NCBI GenBank assembly: GCA_937864035.1
Contig: CALMIO010000002.1
Location: forward strand, 328,707 to 392,706
DNA from: an uncultured Pseudomonadota bacterium
Lineage (GTDB): Bacteria > Bdellovibrionota_C > UBA2361 > CALMIO01
DNA length: 64,000 nt
Direction of reading: 5' to 3'
The notes under the pieces were generated by a model. It was not told the origin of the DNA, did no database searches, and saw nothing but the letters and a program-made list of their open reading frames with translations. Below, piece after piece: positions 35,566 to 45,036 of the stretch; position 1 is the stretch's first letter; each line of letters opens with the position of its first letter. Position numbers and translations under genes: made by a program.

Positions 35566-36444
35566 ATGGCGCAAAGAGATGTTATATTAAGGCCGCGTCG
35601 CCGTTCCAGCGGACAGCAAGCTCTTTTTTATTGTTCGCTAGCCGCACTTTTAATAACTATTACTCTTTTTTTAAGAGGAATTGCTCAACCGAAGGTGATT
35701 CAAGTGATTGAAAAACCGGAGGTTGGTCAATTTGACACGATAAGTTTGCCGGTGCCGGTGGCGCCGATACCAGCTGGTTCTAAGCTTTCCAACGTTGAGT
35801 TTAAACAGCTGGCTTTTCCACGCCATCAAGTGCCGGAAAACGCAATTTTAACTTTAGAGAATTATCTTGATCATTTTGCTCTTGTAAGTTTGCCAGCGGG
35901 GTTGCCTTTATACAAAGAAAATTTAGTAGCTTCTCGTTCACCAATTAACCCGGTAGTTCAAAGAATCCCTGCTGGCATGCGAGCTATGACCATTAAGGTT
36001 GACGCGACCGCGGCGGTTGAAGGTTGGGCTGGTTCGGGAGCGATAGTTGACGTTTTGCTTGTAGAGCGCGATCGGACGACAGTTGTTGCTGAGCAAGTAA
36101 AAATTTTATCAGCCGAACGATCTGTTTCTCCGGTAGATGGTGCGGCGGCTCCAAGCGTTCCAAGTACGGTTACATTGCTGGTTACTCAAGAGCAGTGCTT
36201 GGCGATCAATACTGCTTTGACTCTTGGTAGAATTGCTTTTGCTCTGCGTAGTACGGTTGATGAGCTTTCTTGGAAGAACAGGGAGTTTACGACTGATAAT
36301 TTAAAATATGGTAGTAAGGTAAAATCAGCACGCATCTCCGGATATTTGAAGGTTAAAGATAAAACTGGCGGCACTGAGAGATCTTTTGCTTTAGCCGATG
36401 ATAAATGGATTAAAACTGAAGTTTTACCCGAAGATCTCCATTAG
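35566..36444 (+). CDS. rcpC: Tad pilus assembly protein RcpC/CpaB
   Basis: 292 residues from the ATG at 35566 (AGGAG at 35551-35555). One N-terminal membrane helix (about 15-35), then a SAF-like domain beginning VPVAPIPAGSKLSNVEFKQLAFP (about 60-85), typical of CpaB/RcpC, followed by MRAMTIKVDATAAVEGWAGSGAIVDVLLVERD and a beta-rich C-terminus. Periplasmic; thought to modulate the pilus secretin. Second in order after flp. Confidence 0.85.
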   Translation: MAQRDVILRPRRRSSGQQALFYCSLAALLITITLFLRGIAQPKVIQVIEKPEVGQFDTISLPVPVAPIPAGSKLSNVEFKQLAFPRHQVPENAILTLENYLDHFALVSLPAGLPLYKENLVASRSPINPVVQRIPAGMRAMTIKVDATAAVEGWAGSGAIVDVLLVERDRTTVVAEQVKILSAERSVSPVDGAAAPSVPSTVTLLVTQEQCLAINTALTLGRIAFALRSTVDELSWKNREFTTDNLKYGSKVKSARISGYLKVKDKTGGTERSFALADDKWIKTEVLPEDLH

Positions 36445-36511
36445 CTATTCGGAAGGAATACATAGTTGCTAATAGTTGTCGGTAGTTTTGTAGGAGTTAT
36501 TTAAAGGCATT

Positions 36512-37855
36512 ATGAATTCGATAGCCGAAGAAAAGCAAAATTTCTTGCATAATCAATCCGTTCCTCCACTATTGGCTCACCTACTTGAAATAATTCGCAA
36601 GGAAATAGCTTTAAATTATCAGCCGGCAGGAGACAAATTAACAACGCCCGAGCTTAAAGAGATTATTGGTGATAATGCCGCTAAACTTGGTTTAAGATTA
36701 TCGCCGCTTGAAGAGCAACAATTACTCGATATTCTTTCCTCGGAAAATAGGCGTTTTGGGGTGCTTCAGCCTTTAGTTGATGATCGAGAAGTTACTGATA
36801 TTATCGTTTCGGCTTTCAATAAAATCATTGTTCAACAGGGGCGAGCCAATTATCGCACCGATATTCGCTTTTCCGATCAGCAGAGTTATGAAAATTTTGT
36901 CGAACGTTTATTACTTGAAGCATCCGCCAGTTATTCAAATAAAAAGCCGATTGCTGACGGCATTATTGATAGCTTTGCTCGTGTGCACGCAGTTCATAAA
37001 TCTATAGCTGACGGCGGCCCTTATTTGACAATCCGGCTTAATAGATTTTCGACGGTGACCTTAGCCGATCTTGAAAAACAATCTTTAGCTCCGGCTGAGG
37101 TTTTAAAATATCTTCAGATCCTAGTCGCCGAAGGAGTGACAACCTTAATCGCAGGAGAAGTTGGCACTGGCAAAACGACCTTGGCACGCGCGTTGGCGGC
37201 TTCAATCTCCAAATATGAATCTATTTTAGTGATTGAAGACACACCCGAGATTCGCATCGAGCACCCAAACGTTAGATATCTTTCAACGCGTGAGGCAAAT
37301 TATGATGGAGCTGGCAGGGTTTCTCCAGCCGAGTGTATTCGCGGCGGTATGAGAATGGCGATGAACCGGATTATTTTTGGAGAGATTCGCGATGCCGAGG
37401 CGGCTGAAAGTTTTATCGATGTTTGCTCTTCGGGCCATCCGGGACTCTCTACAATTCACGCTCGTAGCGCTGCCGAAACGGTTTCACGCTTGGAGCTTTT
37501 TCTTGGAAGGGCGCAACCAAGCGTTAGTCGCGAGGTCATTGCCGAACAGGTCGCAACCGCCGTCCAAGTTGTAGTTTATCTCAACCTTTGTCCGGTGACT
37601 CGCAAACGTAGAATTTTTCAGGTGCGCGAGCTTGGACCAGTGGCTGATGGCGTTTTGCGGCACCGTGAAATTTTTTCTTATAACATAAAATCAAAACTGC
37701 CAACTTGGCAGGTAAAAAATAAAATTAGCGCTTTTAAGGATATTTTAGAGGGCGCCTCAGATCCTTTATTTATTTCCGAGCTCTCAAATGAAATATATCC
37801 GAATAAATCTCAGATATATTTAGACGCCGCCAAAGAGAGAATTATTCAACATTAA
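36512..37855 (+). CDS. tadA: Tad pilus assembly ATPase TadA/CpaF
   Basis: 447 residues. A VirB11-like secretion ATPase: N-terminal domain to about 190 (FGVLQPLVDDREVTDIIV is the family signature at about 82-99), Walker A GEVGTGKT at 215-222, EDTPEIRIEHPN, Walker B IIFGEIRDAEAAES, and the His motif GHPGLSTIHARSA. It powers assembly and, in some organisms, retraction of the Tad pilus. tadB follows 10 bases downstream. Confidence 0.95.
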   Translation: MNSIAEEKQNFLHNQSVPPLLAHLLEIIRKEIALNYQPAGDKLTTPELKEIIGDNAAKLGLRLSPLEEQQLLDILSSENRRFGVLQPLVDDREVTDIIVSAFNKIIVQQGRANYRTDIRFSDQQSYENFVERLLLEASASYSNKKPIADGIIDSFARVHAVHKSIADGGPYLTIRLNRFSTVTLADLEKQSLAPAEVLKYLQILVAEGVTTLIAGEVGTGKTTLARALAASISKYESILVIEDTPEIRIEHPNVRYLSTREANYDGAGRVSPAECIRGGMRMAMNRIIFGEIRDAEAAESFIDVCSSGHPGLSTIHARSAAETVSRLELFLGRAQPSVSREVIAEQVATAVQVVVYLNLCPVTRKRRIFQVRELGPVADGVLRHREIFSYNIKSKLPTWQVKNKISAFKDILEGASDPLFISELSNEIYPNKSQIYLDAAKERIIQH

Positions 37856-37865
37856 CGTTTGTTTT

Positions 37866-38567
37866 ATGTTTACGGCTAAACTTCGAGCAGAATGTTTGTT
37901 GGGCGAGAATATAGATCGCTCGGGATTGTTGGATAAAGGCGCCAAGAGTCCTGCTAGCTCATTATATACTTCGGCTCTGCCTTCGATTGTTTGGGAAAAA
38001 ATAACTTTTAAAAAAGGAAGAATTCGCAAGGAATTTGCCCGTGATTATCCAGCTTTATTAACGGCGGTAACTAGTTCGGTAAAAACCGGACTAGACCCAT
38101 TAGAGGCTCTTTTATCTGCTGAAAACCAGTTTTCTGATTCGCCAGTTGCTCTAGAGATTAAAAAAGTTGCTTTAGCAATAGAAGCGGGTGCCACCAGCGA
38201 GCAAGCGCTTGCAGGATTTGCATCTGACATTGATCATCCGGACGTTCCATCTTTTATAACCGCGTTGGTGCTTGGTACGGTTGAAGGCGCTCCGGTAGCC
38301 GATAGCCTCAATCGTTTGTTGCGGGTTACTCGCCAGCGAGAATCTTTTCGCCGTAAAACCCGCTCGGCTCTTGCTAGCCAAAGGTTGTCGGCGATTGGCG
38401 CTAGCGTTGCAGTTGCGTTAATGGCAACATTTCAATTTTTTACTAATAAAGAGGGAGTCATTCGCGTTTATCAATCTCAAAGTGGTTTTGCTGCGCTTGT
38501 TTGTGGCGGTTCATTGATTGGTTTTGGTCTTATCTGGATGTTTTCTATGGGGAGAAAGTATCTATGA
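37866..38567 (+). CDS. tadB: Tad pilus platform protein TadB
   Basis: 233 residues, shorter than most TadB proteins (about 300), because the usual N-terminal membrane helices are missing. One T2SSF domain is present (RKEFARDYPALLTAVTSSVKTGLDPLEALLSAE at about 58-90; VLGTVEGAPVADSLNRLLRVTRQRESFRRKTRSAL) and two C-terminal helices (about 175-192 and 208-226). Pairs with TadC as the inner-membrane base. Its stop overlaps the tadC start as ATGA. Confidence 0.85.
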   Translation: MFTAKLRAECLLGENIDRSGLLDKGAKSPASSLYTSALPSIVWEKITFKKGRIRKEFARDYPALLTAVTSSVKTGLDPLEALLSAENQFSDSPVALEIKKVALAIEAGATSEQALAGFASDIDHPDVPSFITALVLGTVEGAPVADSLNRLLRVTRQRESFRRKTRSALASQRLSAIGASVAVALMATFQFFTNKEGVIRVYQSQSGFAALVCGGSLIGFGLIWMFSMGRKYL

Positions 38568-39289
38568 TTCAGGCGATTTTGCCAACTTTCGCTATTTTTG
38601 TTTTTTTTCTGACACTTGCTGGAGCGCTCAAGCTTTTTTGGAGTAATAAACGATCTGCTAAGAATGTTTTAGATTCACTGGCCGCGAATCTTGAGGTTGC
38701 TAGTTTTAAGGAAAAACTTATAGTGTCACCAGATCATACTTTTTCTGAAAAAAAACTCTCGAATCTTTCACGCAAACAGATGGAAGAGATTACGATTTAT
38801 CTTCCAATTATAATGGAAAGATTGGTGGTGGCGATCCAAGCCGGACTTGACATCTTGCCCGCGATTAAAAAAGTGATTGAATTTTCAAAATATGATGGCA
38901 AAGGGGCGCGCTCGACTGATCTGGTGACTCAGCTATTGGAAAGAGTTTTGTTTTTAACTGAGCAAGGGGTAAGTTTTGAAGATAGCCTTAAGGCGGTTAG
39001 CGCGAAAGTAAATCATTCAGGCATTAAACACGCTTTTTTGCATCTGGCTATTGCATACCGAGATGGCGGGGAATTGCTAGGTCCTTTGAGAGAGCTTAGT
39101 GATTCGACTCAGCAGATGTTTCAAGAGAGCGTCGAAGAAGAGATCGCAAAATTTCCGGTAAAAGCGATTATGCCGTTGATCTCATTGTTTGTCGGGCTGT
39201 TAATTTGTTTTATGGTTGTGCCAATGTTGCAAATTGCTGAAATTGCTGGCAAGGCAACTATTTCTGCGGTTGGAGCTGGCGACTTATGA
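38564..39289 (+). CDS. tadC: Tad pilus platform protein TadC
   Basis: 241 residues from the ATG at 38564 (GGGGAG at 38549-38554; 4-base overlap with tadB). N-terminal helix (about 5-25), T2SSF domain (LPIIMERLVVAIQAGLDILPAIKKV at about 86-110; LHLAIAYRDGGELLGPLRELSDSTQQMFQ), and C-terminal helix (about 205-228, IMPLISLFVGLLICFMVVPML). Partner of TadB. The next gene overlaps its end by 4 bases. Confidence 0.85.
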   Translation: MIQAILPTFAIFVFFLTLAGALKLFWSNKRSAKNVLDSLAANLEVASFKEKLIVSPDHTFSEKKLSNLSRKQMEEITIYLPIIMERLVVAIQAGLDILPAIKKVIEFSKYDGKGARSTDLVTQLLERVLFLTEQGVSFEDSLKAVSAKVNHSGIKHAFLHLAIAYRDGGELLGPLRELSDSTQQMFQESVEEEIAKFPVKAIMPLISLFVGLLICFMVVPMLQIAEIAGKATISAVGAGDL

Positions 39290-40749
39290 AAATTTTACGA
39301 CACAGAACTAGCTCTTTAAATCATCAAAGAGGCATAGCTATTTTTCTCTTTGCCTTTTTATTATTACCTATTACTTTATTGTTGCTCTCTTTGGGTTTTG
39401 ATTTGACCCGTTATTTTTCGCAGTCGAGCTCTGCTCAAACGGCGCTTGATCAAGCGGTTAAATATGGCGCGGCTTTTTTACCGAACGCTGAAGCCGCGCG
39501 AGAAAGAGCCGAGGGATATCTTCGCTCTTTAGCTGGCGAGCGTTGGAAGGTGCGTTCTGCTGTTGATGGAAGCAGGGTAGAGATGAGCGCCAAACTCTCT
39601 TCGCCGCTTATGTTTGCCTCTTTTTTTGGCTCGGATTTATCTCTGGATCTGTCGGTGTATTCAGCCGCGAAGATCGCGCCGCGAGATCTTCTGGTCGCTT
39701 TGATTGTTAGCAATGAAAATGCTCCAGCCTATGGCGACGAGCCTTGGGGGTCTTCTTTGGAGTGGCCAGCGGCGCAAGTTTTTACGAGTGGCTTGACTAT
39801 TTTAGATAATGGCAAACCGCTTGATCCGCGCTGGCTTACTCAACAATGTTTTAATCCAGCTTTTTCGACGATTAAAGAGTTAGCCGTAAAGGTTTATGAG
39901 GTACTTTCTTCCAATCCGATAAACTCAGTTGGTTTAGGTTACGCTCCGGGCGCTCTTAATGTTTATTCAAGGTTGCGTTTGCCAACCGAAGGAGGCGCGA
40001 GGATTTATCAAGAGCAATCTTTTGACAAGGGAGAAGCCGACTTTCCTTTTTTAACGGGAGCTCAATTTAGTTCTGCCGAGTGGTGCGCAGCAGCCGCCGA
40101 GCAAGAGAAATTTACTTTGGCTTATAATTTTCCCGATGAAAACATCTCTTTGAGGAGATACGTTCGCAATAAACTTTCAGAGCGTTTGAGCCCCCTTGTA
40201 AATCCGACTGATTTTACTATTAACCAAGGGGAACTTGCCAGCCTTGCGGCCCGAGAAGCAATTTGGTCTTTGCCGGTTTCTGCCTCCTCTGAGCCTAACT
40301 TTAAAATGGTAGTTGGCGAGATGATCTCAGAACTGTTGACGGCTTCTTATCGCCTCGATCGCGGAGCTCTTAAAGAAGCCCCCCGCAAGGTAGGTTATCT
40401 TTTAACGGCTCACTATCCGAGGATTGGGCAAGCGAATTTTTTTGATCCTGCTTTTAGCGGCGAGTTTATATCTTATCTTTTAAGTCTTAATCATTCTTTA
40501 AAAGATGCGGGAGTTTCAATCAATTTGATCTTTGCGATTGCTCCTTTTAATCAGCAGGGAGTTTATCAATCGGATGCTCGTTTTGCGGAAACTGCCGCTA
40601 GAACTCGCCAAGAGTATTTGAATGGCTTGGGAAGCGCGTCTCAGAATATCGATTTTCAATTTGTTTCAGCTGATTCTTTAGATGAATTGAAACGTACGTT
40701 AATTTCAAAATTACCAACAATAGGTGAGAAGGTGGTTTTGTCGAGATAG
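39286..40749 (+). CDS. TadG-like pseudopilin/pilus protein with large periplasmic domain
   Basis: 487 residues. The N-terminus NHQRGIAIFLFAFLLLPITLLLLSLGFDLTRYFSQSSSAQTALDQAVKYGA is a TadE/TadG-type pilin-like segment (Gly, hydrophobic stretch, then the AQxALDxAV helix). The rest is periplasmic and includes a vWA-like start (DLLVALIVSNENAPAYGDEPW at about 130-150) in which the DxSxS metal motif is not intact. TadG proteins anchor or prime the pilus at the envelope. Start overlaps tadC by 4 bases. Confidence 0.75.
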   Translation: MKILRHRTSSLNHQRGIAIFLFAFLLLPITLLLLSLGFDLTRYFSQSSSAQTALDQAVKYGAAFLPNAEAARERAEGYLRSLAGERWKVRSAVDGSRVEMSAKLSSPLMFASFFGSDLSLDLSVYSAAKIAPRDLLVALIVSNENAPAYGDEPWGSSLEWPAAQVFTSGLTILDNGKPLDPRWLTQQCFNPAFSTIKELAVKVYEVLSSNPINSVGLGYAPGALNVYSRLRLPTEGGARIYQEQSFDKGEADFPFLTGAQFSSAEWCAAAAEQEKFTLAYNFPDENISLRRYVRNKLSERLSPLVNPTDFTINQGELASLAAREAIWSLPVSASSEPNFKMVVGEMISELLTASYRLDRGALKEAPRKVGYLLTAHYPRIGQANFFDPAFSGEFISYLLSLNHSLKDAGVSINLIFAIAPFNQQGVYQSDARFAETAARTRQEYLNGLGSASQNIDFQFVSADSLDELKRTLISKLPTIGEKVVLSR

Positions 40750-40769
40750 TTTAATTTATTTTTAAAAAT

Positions 40770-41453
40770 ATGATGCGAAATATTTTTAAAAAACGTTTTT
40801 TGCTAGGTGGCGCCTTGATTGAAACGGTGGCAGGTTTTGCCATTTTATTTTCTTTTATATGCGCGATGATTGGACTGACAGGCTATCTTGGAGAGCAAAA
40901 TAAAATCAATTCTTTGCTAGAGGATAATTTGCGTTTAACCAAAGAAAATTTTGCTATTGAAAAAACTCTTTTTACGGCTGATGGCGGCTTTGATGAGGCA
41001 ACTTTAAGGCGCGCGTTGATGGATCAATTAGCCGGTCTTAACGAGGGATTAAAAACTTTTGTTCAGGGCAAGGCGGCGTTGATAGGTGGTTATTTACTGC
41101 TTGAGATTGATCCAGAAAGCGGCGAAGCCGTTAATTTGGATTATAAAAAACCAATTCTCATAAACGCTTCTTCTGATATTAGTTGGGAGTCTTTGCCTGA
41201 TAGCGCCAGAAGGGATTTTGATTTAAGCAAGGCTTTTAGCGAAGCCGCTAAAAAGCTGGTTTTTCCCTCGCCCTCGGCTGACAAGGGACTTGGTGTGCTG
41301 GGCGATAATTTTTTCCCGCAAGTTGCTTTGGTGGGGTATGCGGTGGCCATTTCGATTAAAGAAAGTGGTTTTGCTGGATTAATTGGAAGTTATTTTGGCA
41401 ATAGGGAATTTATGGGAGCAGTAAATTTAGCTCCATTAAGTTTTAATTATTAA
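40770..41453 (+). CDS. TadE-like minor pilin
   Basis: 227 residues. A short basic N-terminus (MMRNIFKKRFLLGGALIETV) leads into a hydrophobic helix to about residue 42 with Glu near the processing point, the pattern of TadE-like pseudopilins; a helix (NKINSLLEDNLRLTKENFAIEKTLF) and mixed alpha/beta region follow. It lies 20 bases after the TadG-like gene. Family call rests on position and the N-terminal pattern. Confidence 0.6.
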   Translation: MMRNIFKKRFLLGGALIETVAGFAILFSFICAMIGLTGYLGEQNKINSLLEDNLRLTKENFAIEKTLFTADGGFDEATLRRALMDQLAGLNEGLKTFVQGKAALIGGYLLLEIDPESGEAVNLDYKKPILINASSDISWESLPDSARRDFDLSKAFSEAAKKLVFPSPSADKGLGVLGDNFFPQVALVGYAVAISIKESGFAGLIGSYFGNREFMGAVNLAPLSFNY

Positions 41454-41458
41454 TCTTT

Positions 41459-42943
41459 ATGGTGATTGCTGAAAAGTTTACGACTATTAAAGATAAATTA
41501 TTCGAGTTGCGTTGCGCTTTCTTTCCAACTAGCGTTAGCGATTGCTTGGCTCAGGTTTTAAGCGAGAATCACCTTCGTCAAATAGCAGTTGGAGTTAGAA
41601 GCGAACAACGAGATTTAATTTCATTGGCGGCAAAAGTTACTGGTATCACGGAAGACGAGTTGCTCTCTAAAATTTCTCGCAAATTAAAAGTTGATTTCGC
41701 AACTTATTTGCAACCACTTGGAAAGAGGTTTTTTGATAATTTTTTGATTTCGTTCGAGGAGTGTAGTCAAGAGAAAATTTTTCCTGTTGTTAAGTTAGGG
41801 GAATTTGTCGGCATAGCTTCGCCGGAACCTTTTAAAGCCAAGCTATTTTTGCAAGCGCGAAAAAATGAGCTTTCAAAAATTTCGTTATACTTAACAAGTG
41901 GACGGGAACTTGAGCGTGCGCTTAAAGCCAGCAAGTTATTAATAGAGGAAGACGCTCATACTGAGCTCAAAGGGGAGCAAGCCAAAAAAGAGAAGATAGC
42001 TTTTTATCTTTTAGAAAATATTGCTAAAGAAGCTTTAAGTTATAAAGCTAAAACGATTAAAATTTTCTTCGGAAAATCCCAAATAATTTATGAATTTGTT
42101 CCACCGCAAGGCGGCATAGCGCGCGGAGCTTTGGCGCCGCAAATTCGCCACTCGCTTTTAGCTCTTTTGTTAGAGAATTCGGCCGCCCCAGCAATCATGC
42201 TTCCTTCTGGTAAGCAGATAGCGATTACCTTTAACTCCGATCAAAGCGAATTTATTCTAGCTTTATCTAAATCGGATTGCGCCGCTAATAGCGATTGCAA
42301 AAAAGAGGATTTTTTAAATTCAACCGTCATAGCGGGGGGTTTGACAACTTTCGCCGCTCAATCATCAAGTTTTCCTAATTTTGAGAAAGTTGCGGAGGCC
42401 ACTTCTCAGCTCGCTTCTGGCTTGAATTGTTTAAAGGTGTCTCCGGTCACGAGCGAATCTGCTTCTGAGCTATTAACCGCCGAGTTGCCAAAGAGCTCGG
42501 AAAGTTCTTCAAAAGACAGCCTTAAACGCCGAGATTTTTGTTTTAAACAAACGGGCGAGATCGTTATTATTGAAGACAATAAAATATTTGCGAGCGTGCT
42601 GGAAAAATTTTTGGATGATTATGGTTTTTCTTGCCGTTCATTTGCTGATGGCGAAAGCGGAGCTGAATATCTGAGAGCATGCGTTGATAGCGGAGATCTT
42701 CCTCTGCTTATTATTTGCGACATGCATCTGCCTCGCAAAAATGGTTTGGAAATAACCCGAGAGTTAAGAAACAAGGAGTGTTTTGATAAAATTCCAATAA
42801 TAGCTCTTACTTCGGATGATGATTTTGATTTGGAAGTTGAGTTTGCCAGATCTGGAGTTGACGCTTTTGTTAGCAAGGCTCGCGATCCAAAATTGCTTTT
42901 AGCGCAAGTTGAAAGATTGATTAGTAAAAGGAAGGCCGCATGA
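41459..42943 (+). CDS. Fusion of a PilB/GspE-like N-terminal region (no ATPase) to a response-regulator receiver
   Basis: 494 residues. Residues about 30-140 resemble the MshEN/GspE N-terminal domain (LLSKISRKLKVDFATYLQPLGKRF then IFPVVKLGEFVGIASPEP), and about 185-270 resemble the GspE N2 domain (ENIAKEALSYKAKTIKIFFGKSQIIYEFVPPQGG, cf. ASDIHIEP). No Walker motifs follow. A Ser-rich linker leads to a receiver domain (about 367-490) with E372/D373, phosphoacceptor D421 (IICDMHLPRKNG), T451 and K473, so it is probably phosphorylated. It starts 5 bases after the TadE-like gene and overlaps the kinase gene by 4 bases; a phosphorylation-controlled adaptor of the pilus ATPase is a reasonable inference. 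Confidence 0.75.
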   Translation: MVIAEKFTTIKDKLFELRCAFFPTSVSDCLAQVLSENHLRQIAVGVRSEQRDLISLAAKVTGITEDELLSKISRKLKVDFATYLQPLGKRFFDNFLISFEECSQEKIFPVVKLGEFVGIASPEPFKAKLFLQARKNELSKISLYLTSGRELERALKASKLLIEEDAHTELKGEQAKKEKIAFYLLENIAKEALSYKAKTIKIFFGKSQIIYEFVPPQGGIARGALAPQIRHSLLALLLENSAAPAIMLPSGKQIAITFNSDQSEFILALSKSDCAANSDCKKEDFLNSTVIAGGLTTFAAQSSSFPNFEKVAEATSQLASGLNCLKVSPVTSESASELLTAELPKSSESSSKDSLKRRDFCFKQTGEIVIIEDNKIFASVLEKFLDDYGFSCRSFADGESGAEYLRACVDSGDLPLLIICDMHLPRKNGLEITRELRNKECFDKIPIIALTSDDDFDLEVEFARSGVDAFVSKARDPKLLLAQVERLISKRKAA

Positions 42944-44949
42944 AAGTTGTATTTTTTTCCATTGGTTTGCTTGTTGTTTTAGTTTTGTTCTTTGATCCGT
43001 TAACTTCGGCTTTGGCGGCTTTAATAATGATTCCGCTAGTGGCGAAACTGTTGGAGATTTTTAGTGACATCAAATCGACGGAAGGTTTATTTAAGGCGAT
43101 TTTAGATGACGATGTCAGCAAGGTTTTTCATAAGTTGCCTCGTTCCTCTGAATTTAGAGGAATTTTTGAATATGTCAGATTGATTCGCAGTGAATTTAGA
43201 TGGAGCAAGGAAAGATCGCTTACCGTCAACGATCTTATTGGCGACAAAAAAGAAGCTCGGTCTTTAGATTCTCCATTTAAAGATTGGGTGCAAGATAGAT
43301 TGTCCGATATTATTAGTGAAGTTGGCGCTGAGCAGGCGGTTTTCGTTGAATGTTTAGGCGGCGAAAACTTAGTTAATCGCCAACGTTTTATGCCATTTAA
43401 ACAATGCGGTCCTAGGCTCCTTAAACAGCTCGAGCTTTTTTTCTTTCCATATTTTAACGAAGGTGACTTGTCTATTTTTGGTGTGTACGATGGTTTAAAA
43501 AGCTTAGATCAAAGTTTTGATTTTTCCATGTACGGTTACCGATTTTTTATGGCGCTACCTTTAAAGCTTGATAGCCAGCAAGCCGCCCTTTGGTTTGGTT
43601 TTCGTGAGGGGATGAGGCCCGGTTTTGAGGAGTTAAAACTTGTCGACAATTGGAGGAAAAATTTTTCTCGCGAGTATCGGATTAAAAAAGAACACACAGC
43701 CGCTAACCATGCAATTCAAAAAGCAAATCGCACTGTCAGTATTCAGCGGGATCTGATTGCCGGTCTTTCTCATGATTTGAAATCTCCCCTTAATAACATC
43801 AAAGCAATATCTTCTTATTTAAAAGAGCGCGCTCCGGTGGTTGATGGCGCTTTTGTTGAAATGATCGAAAATATTGAGCGCAATTGCGAAGGTTTGGGGG
43901 AACTGATTGCCGATATCGTCGATCTTTATAAGTATCAGAATCAACAGCTTAAAATTCGCAAGGAAAATTTTGATTTTTTACCTCTTTTGCGAGAAATTAA
44001 AAACAATTTTGAATATACCGCTAGGCGCAAAGGTTTGAATTTGTTTTTTGAGGTTTCCGATTGCGTTCACTTTTCGGAAGTTTGCGCCGATCGCAGGCAA
44101 CTTATTAGAGCAATTTCCAATATTTTAAGCAACGCCATTAAATACACTGAGTTTGGGGGGTGTCGCGTAAAAGCGAAGTCGGCTAAGGAGGAGGGTTTTC
44201 TTGAGATAGCTATTTCTGACACTGGGGTTGGGATTAGCGCGGAAGATCAACGAAATTTATTTAAGCCTTTTTCTCGTTTTGATCCGGAAATGGCCGAAGG
44301 CAGTGGTTTGGGCTTAACTATTGCCAAAGTTTTGATTGAATCAAACGGTGGTAAGATAACTATTTTTTCAGAAAGAAATTCAGGCACTACAGTAGTTATA
44401 AAGTTTCCTTTGGCGACAAGGGCGAGCAAGCAGCCCGTCAGTTTTACCGATCGAGAATTGAATGACGATTCCGTAAAAGTTGCCGCCAATAATATTCAAA
44501 ACGAACTGGAAAAAATTAAAAGTAATCCTTTATTTGATCTTGGTTCTATCAATTTATTGGTAGTTGATGATGATCAAGATTTTACTCTGACTTTAGTAGA
44601 TGCCTTAAAACAGCAGGGTATTCGCGTCAATTCGGCGTTTACTGTTAGCGATGCTTTGAGCGTGGCTAACTTCTCGCCTCCCACTCATTTGATAACTGAT
44701 TTGAATTTGCCGGCCGGTGGTCCCAATCGTTTGTATGTCGAGTTATCCCGCCGCGGCATTGATGCGCGTATTTTGATTTTAACGGGCGAAATTTCAGAAA
44801 CTAAGCTGGAGGCGACAATTAATTCTTTGCCGCGGCAGGTTAAATTGATGCAAAAACCGGCTGATCTGAGAAAGATATTAGAGTGGCTTAGCGGCGGAAG
44901 TAGCGCCATCAGAGATTCAAGCGAAACTCTCTTAGGAAGCATTGGCTAA
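42940..44949 (+). CDS. Hybrid histidine kinase with C-terminal receiver
   Basis: 669 residues. Two hydrophobic segments at the N-terminus (about 3-20 and 22-38), a GAF-like sensory region to about 245, then HisKA with H278 (GLSHDLKSPLNN), the HATPase domain with NILSNAIKYTE, DTGVGIS and GSGLGLTIAKVLI, and a receiver from about 543 (LLVVDDDQDF, phosphoacceptor in LITDLNLPAGG, Lys in MQKPADL). ATGA overlap with the PilB-like/receiver fusion makes that protein its likely target. Signal unknown. Confidence 0.9.
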   Translation: MKVVFFSIGLLVVLVLFFDPLTSALAALIMIPLVAKLLEIFSDIKSTEGLFKAILDDDVSKVFHKLPRSSEFRGIFEYVRLIRSEFRWSKERSLTVNDLIGDKKEARSLDSPFKDWVQDRLSDIISEVGAEQAVFVECLGGENLVNRQRFMPFKQCGPRLLKQLELFFFPYFNEGDLSIFGVYDGLKSLDQSFDFSMYGYRFFMALPLKLDSQQAALWFGFREGMRPGFEELKLVDNWRKNFSREYRIKKEHTAANHAIQKANRTVSIQRDLIAGLSHDLKSPLNNIKAISSYLKERAPVVDGAFVEMIENIERNCEGLGELIADIVDLYKYQNQQLKIRKENFDFLPLLREIKNNFEYTARRKGLNLFFEVSDCVHFSEVCADRRQLIRAISNILSNAIKYTEFGGCRVKAKSAKEEGFLEIAISDTGVGISAEDQRNLFKPFSRFDPEMAEGSGLGLTIAKVLIESNGGKITIFSERNSGTTVVIKFPLATRASKQPVSFTDRELNDDSVKVAANNIQNELEKIKSNPLFDLGSINLLVVDDDQDFTLTLVDALKQQGIRVNSAFTVSDALSVANFSPPTHLITDLNLPAGGPNRLYVELSRRGIDARILILTGEISETKLEATINSLPRQVKLMQKPADLRKILEWLSGGSSAIRDSSETLLGSIG

Positions 44950-45036
44950 AATTTCGATCCGACTTTAACTTCTCTGATCGTTGTCGCTTTTTTCTTGATT
45001 TTTTTTTAATTCTCATATAACCTGAAAGAATATGTT

